Shown piece by piece: positions 25,201 through 34,559 of a DNA stretch of 64,000 nucleotides (within the stretch, counting starts at the first letter, position 1; each line of letters opens with the position of its first letter). The notes below the pieces were generated by a model, which worked only from the letters and a program-made list of their open reading frames with translations, had not been told where the DNA came from and did not search any database. This stretch comes from Gloeotrichia echinulata CP02. GTDB taxonomy: Bacteria > Cyanobacteriota > Cyanobacteriia > Cyanobacteriales > Nostocaceae. The stretch covers positions 5,400,001 through 5,464,000 of the forward strand of contig CP051187.1 in NCBI GenBank assembly GCA_038087035.1, read 5' to 3'. Both the position numbers and the translations under genes were made by a program.

Positions 25201-26973
25201 ATGGCTAAAAACGAAGCTAACTCCGCCCTCAAAATTATTCCTTTGGGCGGCTTGCATGAAATTGGTAAAAATACCTGTGTTTTCGAGTACGATGAGGAAA
25301 TTGTCCTGTTAGATGCCGGTTTGGCATTTCCCACAGACGCGATGCATGGGGTAAACATTGTGCTACCTGATACGACGTATCTCCGGGAAAATAGGCATAA
25401 AATTAAAGGCATGATCGTTACTCACGGTCATGAAGACCATATCGGCGGGATTGCTTTTCACCTCAAGCAATTTGAAATCCCCGTGATTTATGGACCGAGA
25501 CTAGCAATGGCCATGCTAGAAGGAAAATTAGAAGAAGCGGGAGTCCGCGATCGCACAGAGTTAAGATCAGTCCTACCCCGTGATGTCGTGCGAATTGGCA
25601 AACATTTCTTTGTCGAATACATTCGCAATACCCACTCCATCGCCGATAGCTTTACTGTGGCTATCCATACACCCCTAGGTATAGTCATCCACACAGGGGA
25701 TTTTAAAATTGACCACACCCCAGTCGATGGTGAACAATTTGACTTACAACGGCTAGCAGAACATGGTGAAAAAGGCGTGCTTTGTCTTTTGAGTGATTCA
25801 ACTAACTCGGAAGTACCCGGATTTACGCCTTCGGAACGTTCCGTTTACCCCAACCTTGATCGGGTATTCTATCAAGCCACAGGACGACTATTTGTCACTA
25901 CCTTCGCCTCCAGCGTCCATCGCATCAACATGATTTTGGATCTGGCGAAGAAGCAGAACCGTGTAGTCACCGTGGTCGGGCGTTCCATGTTGAATTTAAT
26001 TGCTCATGCCCGTAACCTTGGATACATCAAGTGTGAGGATAACCTGTTGCAACCCTTGCAAAGTATCCGCAATCTACCGGACGAAAGGGTGTTAATTTTA
26101 ACTACTGGCTCCCAGGGTGAACCAATGTCAGCAATGACGCGCATTGCCAACAAAGAACACCCCCATATTAGAATTCGCGAAGGCGATACAGTAGTATTCT
26201 CCGCCAACCCGATTCCCGGAAATACTATCGCAGTCGTCAACACCATCGATAAATTGATGGTACAGGGAGCAAAAGTAGTCTACGGTCGCGAAAAAGGAAT
26301 TCACGTTTCTGGTCACGGCTGTCAAGAAGACCAAAAACTGATGCTGGCCTTAACTAGACCCAAATTCTTTGTCCCATTTCACGGCGAACATCGGATGCTA
26401 GTCAAGCACGCCGAAACCGCTCAAAGTATGGGTATCCCCGCAGAAAACATGATCATTATCCAAAATGGGGATGTCGTAGAATTAACCGAAAATTCCATCC
26501 GCGTCGCTGGTAAAGTACCATCAGGTATTGAACTGGTGGATACTACTAGTTCGGGTATGGTCAGCGCCAAAGTGTTGCAAGAAAGACAACGTATGGCTTC
26601 AGAAGGGATTGTTACCATCGCCGCCGCTATTGATTGGCATGGTAAACTACTGGCGAAACCAGAAATTCACCTGCGGGGTGTCGTCACCAGTATCGAGCGA
26701 TCGCTCCTGCAAAAATGGGTACAACAGCGCATTGAAGAAATATTGGGCGTTCGCTGGTCAGAATTTACCCAACCGAAAGAAGGTGAGCAAACCGATGTAG
26801 ACTGGGGTGGATTGCAAGCAACTTTAGAGCGAGAATTACAACGCTCAATTCGCCGGGAATTGCAATGTCAACCAACGGTGACTTTGTTGATGCAAATTCC
26901 TGATGAACCGCCGGTGAAGGTTGCTGATGGGAGAAGAAGGCGCACTCGCACTGCAGCGCAGGTAGCATCTTAG
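25201..26973 (+). CDS. rnj: ribonuclease J
   Basis: A metallo-beta-lactamase-type RNase with endo- and 5'-exonuclease activity in mRNA decay and rRNA processing. The 590-residue protein has the metal motif THGHEDHIGG (about 75-84), a beta-CASP domain, TTGSQGEPMSAMTRIA and the late GHGCQEDQ and PFHGEHRML blocks. CAGGAG precedes the ATG. The name rnj is used for the single cyanobacterial enzyme. A probable terminator follows. Confidence 0.96.
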   Translation: MAKNEANSALKIIPLGGLHEIGKNTCVFEYDEEIVLLDAGLAFPTDAMHGVNIVLPDTTYLRENRHKIKGMIVTHGHEDHIGGIAFHLKQFEIPVIYGPRLAMAMLEGKLEEAGVRDRTELRSVLPRDVVRIGKHFFVEYIRNTHSIADSFTVAIHTPLGIVIHTGDFKIDHTPVDGEQFDLQRLAEHGEKGVLCLLSDSTNSEVPGFTPSERSVYPNLDRVFYQATGRLFVTTFASSVHRINMILDLAKKQNRVVTVVGRSMLNLIAHARNLGYIKCEDNLLQPLQSIRNLPDERVLILTTGSQGEPMSAMTRIANKEHPHIRIREGDTVVFSANPIPGNTIAVVNTIDKLMVQGAKVVYGREKGIHVSGHGCQEDQKLMLALTRPKFFVPFHGEHRMLVKHAETAQSMGIPAENMIIIQNGDVVELTENSIRVAGKVPSGIELVDTTSSGMVSAKVLQERQRMASEGIVTIAAAIDWHGKLLAKPEIHLRGVVTSIERSLLQKWVQQRIEEILGVRWSEFTQPKEGEQTDVDWGGLQATLERELQRSIRRELQCQPTVTLLMQIPDEPPVKVADGRRRRTRTAAQVAS

Positions 26974-27025
26974 GGAATTTGAATTCAAAATTCAAATTGA
27001 GGGACAGAATTTCCTCGTCTGTAAA

Positions 27026-27062
27026 GGGTTGGAGTGGCTTTGCCTTCCACCCTTAATTTTTT
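27026..27062 (+). terminator. candidate terminator after rnj
   Basis: An imperfect hairpin (AAGGGTTGGAGTGGC / GCCTTCCACCCTT) is followed by AATTTTTTG, about 50 bp after the stop codon. Confidence 0.6.
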
Positions 27063-27212
27063 GTATATGTCATACAGTTATTTTGGTTCTTGTGTCAAAA
27101 TACCTCGATGCCAACTCATAATCCTTAACATGGCGAAACAGTCTTAGTAGTAAAATATCCTATACAAATAAGAGTGAATTGAATAAAAATATTGACTAAA
27201 GGAGGTATCTAA

Positions 27213-28391
27213 TTGCTAAAAGTACTTGATTTATTTGCAGGTGCTGGTGGATTTAGTCTGGGGTTTAAGCTGGCAGGAAATATCATTATAGGAGCCATAG
27301 AAGAAGACCAATGGGCTGCGGAAACGTTTGCATATAATCACAAAGACGCCAAAGTACTTGTTGGAAATATACAAAAATTTTCAGATGAATACTTGATTGG
27401 TGAGTTTAAAAAAAATTTACCTGATGTTATTTTAGGTAGTCCACCCTGTCAGGGATACTCAATATGTAGAAAAAATTCTGGTGATCCAAAAGACCCTAGA
27501 AACTCTCTTTTTCTAGAATTTATAAGAGTTGGAAATTTATTCAAACCGGAGTTATTAATTATGGAGAACGTGCCTGAACTCATCAAGGCTAAGACCATCT
27601 TAGGAGAGCCTGTTATTGAAATTATAAAAGTAGAACTAGAACGAATTGGATATCATGTATACATTAATATCCTGGAAGCTTTTAGATATGGGATACCACA
27701 AATAAGACGTAGACTCTTTATTATTGCATCTCGTTATCCGATGAAAAGACCTTTCCCAGAGGCTACTCACTATTTTCCAGATAGTGAACAGTTACAAATT
27801 TTTGATTCTACACTCAAATTATGTCCCACATTATGGGATGCCATTTCAGATTTACCTGATATAAATGCTAGAGAAGGTAAGGAAGAAATGAAATATGATA
27901 GAGAACCTATTAATGAGTATCAGCATCAAATCCGACTTGGTTCACAAAAAGTCTACAACCACGTAGCAATGAAACATTCAAGGCGAACTATAGAACGTTT
28001 TGAATTAATGTCTTGGGGAGACTCACTGGCTGATGTTCCCTACCATTTAAGACCCTATAAAAGAAGTAGTAATGGAATTATCTCTGAAAGGGTATACGAT
28101 CAAAACAGTAGAAGATTACATCCACATAAACTTTGTCATACTATTCCTGCATCATTTTATGCAAATTTTGTACATCCATATAAAAATAGGAATTTTACTG
28201 CTAGAGAGGGCGCAAGAATTCAATCATTTCCAGATTGGTTTGTCTTTAAGGGTAAACCGACAGTTGTAAGTCATAAGCTACTTCAAAGGGAAGGTAGAAC
28301 AGATGAAAAACATCTCTGCCAATATAATCAAATTGGTAATGCTGTACCGCCACTCTTAGGAAAATTAATTGCTGAAAATATTCAGAAATAA
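27213..28391 (+). CDS. DNA (cytosine-5) methyltransferase
   Basis: A type II C5-methyltransferase of 392 residues. Motif I is DLFAGAGGFSLGF, motif IV GSPPCQGYS with the catalytic Cys, motif VI ENVPE, motif VIII QIRRRLF and motif X QIGNAVPP. The region between VIII and X forms the recognition domain. The start is TTG at 27213, supported by AAAGGAGG 9-16 bp upstream. The downstream endonuclease-like gene follows after 11 bp, so this is a restriction-modification pair. Both genes are markedly A/T-rich compared with rnj and are probably acquired. Confidence 0.95.
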   Translation: MLKVLDLFAGAGGFSLGFKLAGNIIIGAIEEDQWAAETFAYNHKDAKVLVGNIQKFSDEYLIGEFKKNLPDVILGSPPCQGYSICRKNSGDPKDPRNSLFLEFIRVGNLFKPELLIMENVPELIKAKTILGEPVIEIIKVELERIGYHVYINILEAFRYGIPQIRRRLFIIASRYPMKRPFPEATHYFPDSEQLQIFDSTLKLCPTLWDAISDLPDINAREGKEEMKYDREPINEYQHQIRLGSQKVYNHVAMKHSRRTIERFELMSWGDSLADVPYHLRPYKRSSNGIISERVYDQNSRRLHPHKLCHTIPASFYANFVHPYKNRNFTAREGARIQSFPDWFVFKGKPTVVSHKLLQREGRTDEKHLCQYNQIGNAVPPLLGKLIAENIQK

Positions 28392-28402
28392 AATAAACAA
28401 TT

Positions 28403-29455
28403 ATGCTAGTACATGGAGCAAATTTAAGTACAAAAGAGAATCATAAAACCAAGTATAAGGATTCTGTAAGTAAACAATATTTAGCTGAAATTCGGTCTAA
28501 ATATAATAATTGGCACAAGCAGAATATAGATTTAGTAGGTCCTTGTCTGATTGGCCATGAGACTGATATAGAAACAGTAAAACAACGTGTAGCTTTTTTT
28601 GAGGAATATAAAAACTTTATTGATCAACAGAATTATGCTGAAAAATTTGACTCTAGATCAAACTTACACTCAAGTGCTTTAGAAGAGTTTTTATACTATT
28701 TGTTTAAGGATATGGTGAGTGATTTTGGAGACCGGGCACTGATGGGTAAATCTCATACTTTCAAGGATATTTTCTTTGCGGCTCCCAGTTACGCCAAAAT
28801 GTTGGAGACACCTTACGCAAGAATTGAGAAAAAAGATCATGATTTTGTTATAGGAGTCACAGTTTTAGCTTCTTTGCAGACCAGTAAATCTGGTTTATCC
28901 ACGATACAAGTTGATGATTCAGATTCCGAAAAACAAACTGAAGTAGTAAATGATTCAGAAGAAAAAGCTTCAGACATTCTCAAAGAATTAGAGCAAAATA
29001 GAAACAAGAGAATAGACAGCGGAGTGGTAGTACCTGCTGAAAGCTTATCGGCATTTAGTAAAACGTTGAATGCTGGTAATTCAGAAGAGCATTTCTTTGA
29101 TATTCCTGTAGTTGCAATAGAGTGCAAAACCTATCTTGATAAAACAATGTTAGAAGGCTCATCCAGAGCAGCCGAAGAAGTGAAGGCTCGAAATCCAAAC
29201 GGATTATATATTGTGGTGATGGAGTGGCTCAAGCTTTCTGATGCAGTTAATTTACGAAAATACAAAGTTGATCAAATTTATGTCTTACGTAAACAAAAAA
29301 ACACCGATAGAGAATATAGATACCTTGATAACTACGTTAAGAATCCAATTGATCATCATGTAGTGTGGCATCTGTTTGATAGTGTACGGAAACACTTAAC
29401 TACAGACTGGGCAGGTGGTGTAGAGCAAGGACTCAAACGTGGTTGGCTGATTTAA
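28403..29455 (+). CDS. type II restriction endonuclease, Bpu10I-like
   Basis: A 350-residue protein beside the methyltransferase. The segment VVAIECKTYLDKTM near residue 240 fits a PD-(D/E)XK core (Glu-x-Lys), with acidic residues in EKKDHDFVIG (about 143) as the possible Asp. The ECKTYLDKT block resembles the Bpu10I restriction family (site CCTNAGC), from memory and without alignment. A Glu/Ser-rich insert (about 165-200) is probably a flexible linker. If the relation holds, the pair may protect and cut a CTNAG-type site. The endonuclease call rests mainly on context and active-site pattern. Confidence 0.75.
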   Translation: MLVHGANLSTKENHKTKYKDSVSKQYLAEIRSKYNNWHKQNIDLVGPCLIGHETDIETVKQRVAFFEEYKNFIDQQNYAEKFDSRSNLHSSALEEFLYYLFKDMVSDFGDRALMGKSHTFKDIFFAAPSYAKMLETPYARIEKKDHDFVIGVTVLASLQTSKSGLSTIQVDDSDSEKQTEVVNDSEEKASDILKELEQNRNKRIDSGVVVPAESLSAFSKTLNAGNSEEHFFDIPVVAIECKTYLDKTMLEGSSRAAEEVKARNPNGLYIVVMEWLKLSDAVNLRKYKVDQIYVLRKQKNTDREYRYLDNYVKNPIDHHVVWHLFDSVRKHLTTDWAGGVEQGLKRGWLI

Positions 29456-29760
29456 TAGATAACCCAAGTTGCTTTTAGAGAAAAATTTGTCGCCTGTACA
29501 ACTCACTGCTGATCAATCCAGATGATTATCCAGGGGGAATAGGTATTTGGGCGGCGCTACCAACAGCAATTAGCACAGATGCCAACACCCACACTTAGAC
29601 CTGAGTTACTTCGCGAAAAATCCCCACAAAAAGTACTTCTTTGGCAAGTGCGGTGTTGATTCTAACTCTTTGCGTGAGATAAATTGATAATACATGAAGA
29701 ACAAAGAAACTGTAAAAGCTTGGAAAAACAAGAAACAAATACAAAATCAAAAAGTGTGCT

Positions 29761-30375
29761 ATGACACAAGTTATATCAAAGCTAGTAAATTTTGATGAAT
29801 TTATAACCTGGTATCCCAACAACGGAATACCCTATGAATTACACAATGGAACAATTGTTGAGATGGCACCACCAACAGGCGATCATGAGAAAGTTGTGGC
29901 ATTTTTAGCACGTAAACTAACTGTGGAGTTTGACAGACTTGCACTACCCTATGCGATTCCTAAAACTGCATTTGTTAGACCACCTAAAGCTGAGTCAGCT
30001 TATTCACCTGATGTCTTGTTATTAAATCTTGATCATCTTAATAATGAACCCTTGTGGCAAAAATCATCAACAGTCAGCCAAAGTGCATCAGTTCCTTTAG
30101 TAATTGAAGTAGTTAGTACCAATTGGCGTGATGATTACCACAAAAAATATGCTGATTATGAACAAATGGGTATAGCTGAATATTGGATTGCTGATTATGC
30201 TGCGTTGGGTGGACGTAATTTTATTGGCAATCCTAAAAGTCCTACTATATTTGTATGCCAGCTTATTGATGGTGAATACCAAATGAATCATTTTAGAGGT
30301 AATGCTGCAATTGTTTCCCCTACTTTTCCTCAACTAAATTTAACTGCTCAACAGATTTTTGATGCGGCTTTGTAG
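29761..30375 (+). CDS. Uma2 family (DUF820) endonuclease-like protein
   Basis: A 204-residue Uma2 protein with a PD-(D/E)XK-like core: YSPDVLLLN and LVIEVVSTNWRDDYHKKYADYEQMGIAEYWIADY. Such genes are highly multiplied in filamentous cyanobacteria, and their function is unknown; a role linked to mobile DNA has been suggested. The N terminus (FITWYPNNGIPYELHNGTIVEM) and length are complete, unlike the fragment at 12661. Confidence 0.9.
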   Translation: MTQVISKLVNFDEFITWYPNNGIPYELHNGTIVEMAPPTGDHEKVVAFLARKLTVEFDRLALPYAIPKTAFVRPPKAESAYSPDVLLLNLDHLNNEPLWQKSSTVSQSASVPLVIEVVSTNWRDDYHKKYADYEQMGIAEYWIADYAALGGRNFIGNPKSPTIFVCQLIDGEYQMNHFRGNAAIVSPTFPQLNLTAQQIFDAAL

Positions 30376-30415
30376 GCAAAAATTAAATTTTAATTGCTTA
30401 ATTTTTAATTTTTTT

Positions 30416-30713
30416 TCAGGAATTAGGGGTAGCTTCTACAACTATTAAATTAGCGATTGAGCCAAATAAAGTTAGAGCATGTTTGAAAAGTTCTCGGCGA
30501 ATGAAGGTGACAACTACTATCCTCTAAGACAATGGTATTGACATCAATCGCCTCCTATGCTTCCTGCAAGTTCAAAACACCCAGTGCAATTAAAAAGGCT
30601 GACCCCACTAAGGCGATGGTGGCGCGGTTCATGGGTAAACCAGCAATATCGCCCAAGGCTAACCCCAGGTAAGTCAGTCGCTACACGAACAATCCATGAA
30701 TTGCAAATTGCAT
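30416..30713 (-). pseudogene. remnant of an SLC13/ArsB-type anion permease
   Basis: On the minus strand, from an ATG at 30713, the reading gives YLGLALGDIAGLPMNRATIA and LVGSAFLIALGVLNLQEA, matching the start of cyanobacterial anion permeases. It is broken by a TAG early on and by another TAG where a Trp is expected (QEA-stop-EAID). Beyond NTIV, the sequence jumps in another frame to LALTLFGSIANLIVVEA-like residues, the permease's C-terminal motif. Most of the middle is therefore deleted. Confidence 0.75.
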
Positions 30714-31130
30714 GATAATCACTGAGTCGTTGCGAGCAGTGATGTTTTAGTGACGAGACTCCCTCAGCGTACCGGATTCAGCCACGATCCCAATTATTTA
30801 CAACAGTGATATTGATACTCAAGAGAAATACTGCCAAAAATTTACTATATTAAGTTTTGTAAATGTTACCAAAAAACCTACCATAAGATAGATGTCTTCA
30901 CTAAAATTTAAAGTGGGTCAAGTTATGAAGAAGATCTGTTTACTACACTTTCGCTTTCAGGGAAATTGCGTTTAACTTGACGTAGTAAGAAATATGTTCT
31001 GACTTAAGTGGCTACGGACACAATTCTGCCCACATCTGGGTTAGGACAGCATTTTTCCGGTAAAGGTTGTTTCCACGTTGTATATCTTCACTGGAAAGGT
31101 GAATACCCTCACAAAAATAGAGGACTAATC

Positions 31131-31508
31131 ATGAAGGTATTTCATAATACCACAAAAAGAATTTTTCTTGCAAGCTGGGTATCGATAAATCCATCAGAAG
31201 CGAGTAACACTCATCTACCCCAGCAGCAAGATTCTAGTTTCAAGCGTTATTGTGATATTTTGCAACCCCTACGACAGCGGGTAGACAGCATTCAAGTCCA
31301 AGATCGCCAATTAGCTCATCGCTTGTGCAAAGTGATCCCGGCTCAATGTCCTTTTGAGCGCGATGTCAAATTGTTCGGTAAGACCATATTTCATATTCCT
31401 CCCATGTGTAAGCTCAACCCCTTATATGAAGAAGTAGTGGGCTTACGTTTCCGAGCGCTGTGCTATCTAGCGGACGAATGCGGCGAGGATGTATCGCAGT
31501 ATTGTTGA
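31131..31508 (+). CDS. Mo-dependent nitrogenase-like C-terminal domain protein
   Basis: A 125-residue protein with the cyanobacterial Mo-nitrogenase-associated C-terminal domain (Pfam Mo-nitro_C): RQLAHRLCKVIPAQCPFERD, PPMCKLNPLYEE and LRFRALCYLADECGED. Five Cys residues are spaced as in the family. The start at 31131 is chosen over 31008 because AGAGGAC precedes it. The domain is named for its annotation in diazotrophs, and its function is unknown. No nif genes are in the window. Confidence 0.82.
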   Translation: MKVFHNTTKRIFLASWVSINPSEASNTHLPQQQDSSFKRYCDILQPLRQRVDSIQVQDRQLAHRLCKVIPAQCPFERDVKLFGKTIFHIPPMCKLNPLYEEVVGLRFRALCYLADECGEDVSQYC

Positions 31509-31529
31509 GTGTTGCGTCAAAAGTCAAGT

Positions 31530-31577
31530 GTCAAGAGTCAAATGTCCAGAGTTTAATCTGGACGTTTGACTCTTGAC
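31530..31577 (+). terminator. long hairpin after the nitrogenase-like gene
   Basis: Arms GTCAAGAGTCAAATGTCCAGA and TCTGGACGTTTGACTCTTGAC pair over 21 positions with a 6-nt loop; TTTGGACTTTT follows. It is built of TCAAGAG-type heptamers. Confidence 0.55.
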
Positions 31578-31595
31578 TTTGGACTTTTGATTAAC

Positions 31596-31719
31596 AGGAC
31601 TTACTTACGTGTCAAATTTAAAGAATGGTGCGTGACGCCACAAGTCTTGTGACTACGTACAATATTTATCGCTGCGTCACGCACCCTACGATTATTATTG
31701 TGCCCGCAGAGTAGGTCTT
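31596..31719. mobile_element. MITE-like element with AGGACTTAC ends
   Basis: Begins AGGACTTACTTACG and ends GTAGGTCTT, a degraded inverted repeat, with an inner palindrome GGTGCGTGACGC / GCGTCACGCACC. The ends resemble those of the element at 34560-34746. It lies directly after the stop of the orthocaspase-like gene, in between convergent genes. Confidence 0.5.
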
Positions 31720-31721
31720 AA

Positions 31722-33683
31722 CTAATTTTTAATTCGCCTGACTTGCCATTTTTGGATTGCTTCTTGAGCATCTTCATAGGCTGATGTCGTCTCTGGGACT
31801 AAGGCGGCTGTTTCAATGGCTGCATTCAGTTCTCCTTTGCGGGCGCGAGTTTTGGCCATTTCTAAAATTTTTTCACTCCATTTATTAATGGATTTTTGCG
31901 CCATGTCGAAGCCTGGTTGACCTGGTGATACTTTTTTGGCTACTTCGATGGCACGATTGTAGGTGGATGCCTGTTCTGGACGAATTAAGGCGTTAGCTGC
32001 GTCTAAAAGGGTTTTGTTGCTGACAAATTGCTTGGCTTCTAGTCGCCATTGGTTAATTGCTGCTTGTGCTGGGGGATAAATTGGTAAGTCTTTGGTGATT
32101 AATTGAGCAGCGGCGATGGCGTGTGTATATTGTTTTTGTTTAGCACGACCCTCGGCTAAATCTAAAATCATCTGGCTCCAAATCTGAATATTTTCTTGAG
32201 CTTGTTCGTAGCGCGGTTCACCTGGTGTAATTTTACGGGCTGTGGCGATCGCCACGCTCAAATCGCTAGCTTGTGTTTGTTGGAGCGACATTTTGGCTAG
32301 CTCTAATACTGCTTGATTTCGTTTTTGAGTCTCGGAATTAGCAGCTATTTGGGTGCTTTTTTGGGTTTTTGGTGGAGTTGGTGTGGTGGATTGGGAAACT
32401 GAGCGGCTATTTGGTATTGTCTTGACAACTTGGCTATCACTAGTAGCGGTATTGGGCGCTGTTCTTAATATTTGTTGACCTTTAAATCCTGTCTGATTGC
32501 GGAGAAAAACTACTGTGATTAATCCTAATAGCAGGATACTGCCTCCACACCACCATAAAAATTGTTGCCAAAATGGGGTTTTGGATTGACTCAAATGTGA
32601 TGGAGAAAGGGAAGATCTCGAAGAAGTCGGGATATACCTTCCGCTTCCACCTACTTCTGGGGAAGCTGGGAGTATTTGGGATGGCTGAGGAAATTTTTGA
32701 TTTTGGTTAACAAGTGGTTGGGTAATTCCCTCAGAAGCTGTACCTGGAAGTTTTTGTCTGTGGGAGTTTTCGATCCCTTGTTTGGATTTGGGGGTAACGG
32801 TGGTTTCTACTCCTTGATTTTCTTTCGATCTACCCGTTTTTTGTCTGGGAGGGGAATTTTCTGTCAGGGAGGGAGCCGCAAAAGACACAGCAAAGGATTC
32901 TTCAGGAAAAATAATTGGAGCAACTTCGCTGTTGGCTAGTGTGTGATTGCTACCGAATTGCGGCAAGATGGATTGCTGTGGGAATGGGATGACAGTGACA
33001 GGATTTTGTGTGGGGCGCCAATGGTGTTGACATAATTCGGGGGTGCGAAGGCTCAGGTAATTTGCTAGTTCTGTCAAGCTACTACCATGACCGGAACGCA
33101 AAGCAGCTAACAAGCCTGCTGTAAAGAATCCGTGACCTAATTCGCTACTTTCGTGGGAAAATTGCTCTGGTTGGCAAGAGAGAATGGTCGCTACTTGGAG
33201 TTCTTGAGCGATTTCTATGGTTTCTTGCCCTACAGGAGCATCCGCTTGGGTACCAAAAGCGCGATTGATATCGAGGATTAATAATACATTTAGCTGGGCA
33301 AGTTGTAGACTTTGCATCAGCGATCGCAGTTCTATGCCAGTCTCTTGCACAAGGTCAGGGTTTCCTGCTACTGGCATCAAATAATCCTGACCTTTGTAGT
33401 TGATCCCATAACCGCTAAAAAATAACCATACATGATCTTGGGGTTGCCAACACGCTGCTGCTAAATCTTCTAGCAACAGGAGAATATTTTCCTTGGTCGG
33501 ATAGGTGGATCTATCTCCCATCGGTGGCGAAGTATCTGTCATTAGCAGGCACTTTTGGGGCATAAAACCTGCTTCTGTCGCCAAAAAATCCTTTAGCGCT
33601 TCAGCATCTGCTTGGGCGCAATCCAAGGGTTGAAATAAATTATATTGATTGATGCCAATAGCGATCGCCCAGTAATTTGCCAT
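31722..33683 (-). CDS. orthocaspase-like protein lacking the catalytic His-Cys dyad
   Basis: A 653-residue protein. The N-terminal p20-like domain (about 1-230) starts AIAIGINQYN as in caspase-like proteins. At the catalytic His position the text is FFSGYGIN (Tyr92 for His), and at the catalytic Cys position LILDINRAF (Asn140 for Cys), so proteolysis is unlikely. A Pro/Ser/Gln-rich linker, a membrane helix (about 372-395) and a helical repeat region with Q-A-x-x-x-I-x-x-W periodicity (about 440-650) follow. It is probably a membrane scaffold with a pseudo-caspase domain facing the cytosol. Tyr-containing substituted dyads are known in cyanobacterial orthocaspases. Confidence 0.85.
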   Translation of the reverse strand: MANYWAIAIGINQYNLFQPLDCAQADAEALKDFLATEAGFMPQKCLLMTDTSPPMGDRSTYPTKENILLLLEDLAAACWQPQDHVWLFFSGYGINYKGQDYLMPVAGNPDLVQETGIELRSLMQSLQLAQLNVLLILDINRAFGTQADAPVGQETIEIAQELQVATILSCQPEQFSHESSELGHGFFTAGLLAALRSGHGSSLTELANYLSLRTPELCQHHWRPTQNPVTVIPFPQQSILPQFGSNHTLANSEVAPIIFPEESFAVSFAAPSLTENSPPRQKTGRSKENQGVETTVTPKSKQGIENSHRQKLPGTASEGITQPLVNQNQKFPQPSQILPASPEVGGSGRYIPTSSRSSLSPSHLSQSKTPFWQQFLWWCGGSILLLGLITVVFLRNQTGFKGQQILRTAPNTATSDSQVVKTIPNSRSVSQSTTPTPPKTQKSTQIAANSETQKRNQAVLELAKMSLQQTQASDLSVAIATARKITPGEPRYEQAQENIQIWSQMILDLAEGRAKQKQYTHAIAAAQLITKDLPIYPPAQAAINQWRLEAKQFVSNKTLLDAANALIRPEQASTYNRAIEVAKKVSPGQPGFDMAQKSINKWSEKILEMAKTRARKGELNAAIETAALVPETTSAYEDAQEAIQKWQVRRIKN

Positions 33684-33986
33684 CCCGCTCTTTGTCGGTT
33701 ATTGTTTACTTGCCTAAAATTACGGTTGGCTTTGCTGGATAAACAAAGCTAACCTATGTCTGTGGGAACTCCAAGTGCTAAAAACACCACTGGAAGTTGT
33801 TGACGGTTGACTGTTGACGGTGAATTGTCAACACTGATGATGGAATATTTTTTACTTGCAAGTCCCTGATAGCGTGGAAAATTCTCATTTAATGCCTATT
33901 TTAAGGTAATATTTTTTACTTTCTTTCAACGGAAAATACTTTCACCCAATTAAAATTACCGATCCTTAGTCAGGAGCTATAAGTTT

Positions 33987-34469
33987 ATGAGCAGGAATGT
34001 TGCTCACCAACTATCATTGATCATTTTCTTTTCAGTTATTAGCCAAATTGCCACAAAAATTCGGATAGTTCCGCTAATAGTTTTGCTGTCATCTGTAGTT
34101 CCTGCGTGGTTGGCGTCTGAAGTGATCGCGCCCCAAATTGTTCGAGCTTATACAGCTAGAGTTGACTTGGCCATTGACCGCCTACCGGAGGAAAACTACG
34201 AAACCATTCTGCGAAGAGCAGAAGCGGCGGCTAGGGCTGCGGCTCAACGAAGCTTCGACCAAGATATTCTGGTGACAGATGTTTCAATTTTTATATCCGT
34301 ACAAAATCAGGGAGCGATCGCACCAGTTCTAGCTTTAGATGTAAGTCGTCCCAAATGGCGTAATCGCCCCGACCCCCAAAAGTGGGCAACTTATTTTAAA
34401 ACTGCGCGATCGCTTCTGTTGTTTGATCAAAATTCCAAAATCCCTAATTCAGTGCAAACACCTAAGTAG
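33987..34469 (+). CDS. conserved hypothetical cyanobacterial protein with N-terminal membrane helices
   Basis: A 160-residue protein. The first 50 residues are hydrophobic (two possible helices, about 8-22 and 27-45), followed by VRAYTARVDLAIDRLPEENYETILRRAEAAARAAAQRSFDQD and a beta-rich end with ALDVSRPKWRNRP. It seems to be an exported or membrane-tethered domain. Similar proteins appear to occur in other filamentous cyanobacteria, but I know no function. It is divergent from the orthocaspase-like gene. Confidence 0.65.
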   Translation: MSRNVAHQLSLIIFFSVISQIATKIRIVPLIVLLSSVVPAWLASEVIAPQIVRAYTARVDLAIDRLPEENYETILRRAEAAARAAAQRSFDQDILVTDVSIFISVQNQGAIAPVLALDVSRPKWRNRPDPQKWATYFKTARSLLLFDQNSKIPNSVQTPK

Positions 34470-34498
34470 TACTCTGTCAAGATAAAAATGATGGACTG

Positions 34499-34542
34499 TA
34501 GTGCGGGCATCTTGCCCGCGTGAGCGAGACGCTCACACTACC
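34499..34542. repeat. short palindromic repeat
   Basis: GTAGTGCGGGCATCTTGCCC (34499) and TGAGCGAGACGCTCACACTAC form two adjoining hairpins with shared outer GTAGTG / CACTAC ends. It is a dispersed repeat type. Confidence 0.6.
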
Positions 34543-34559
34543 AAAAATCCCTCAAAACT

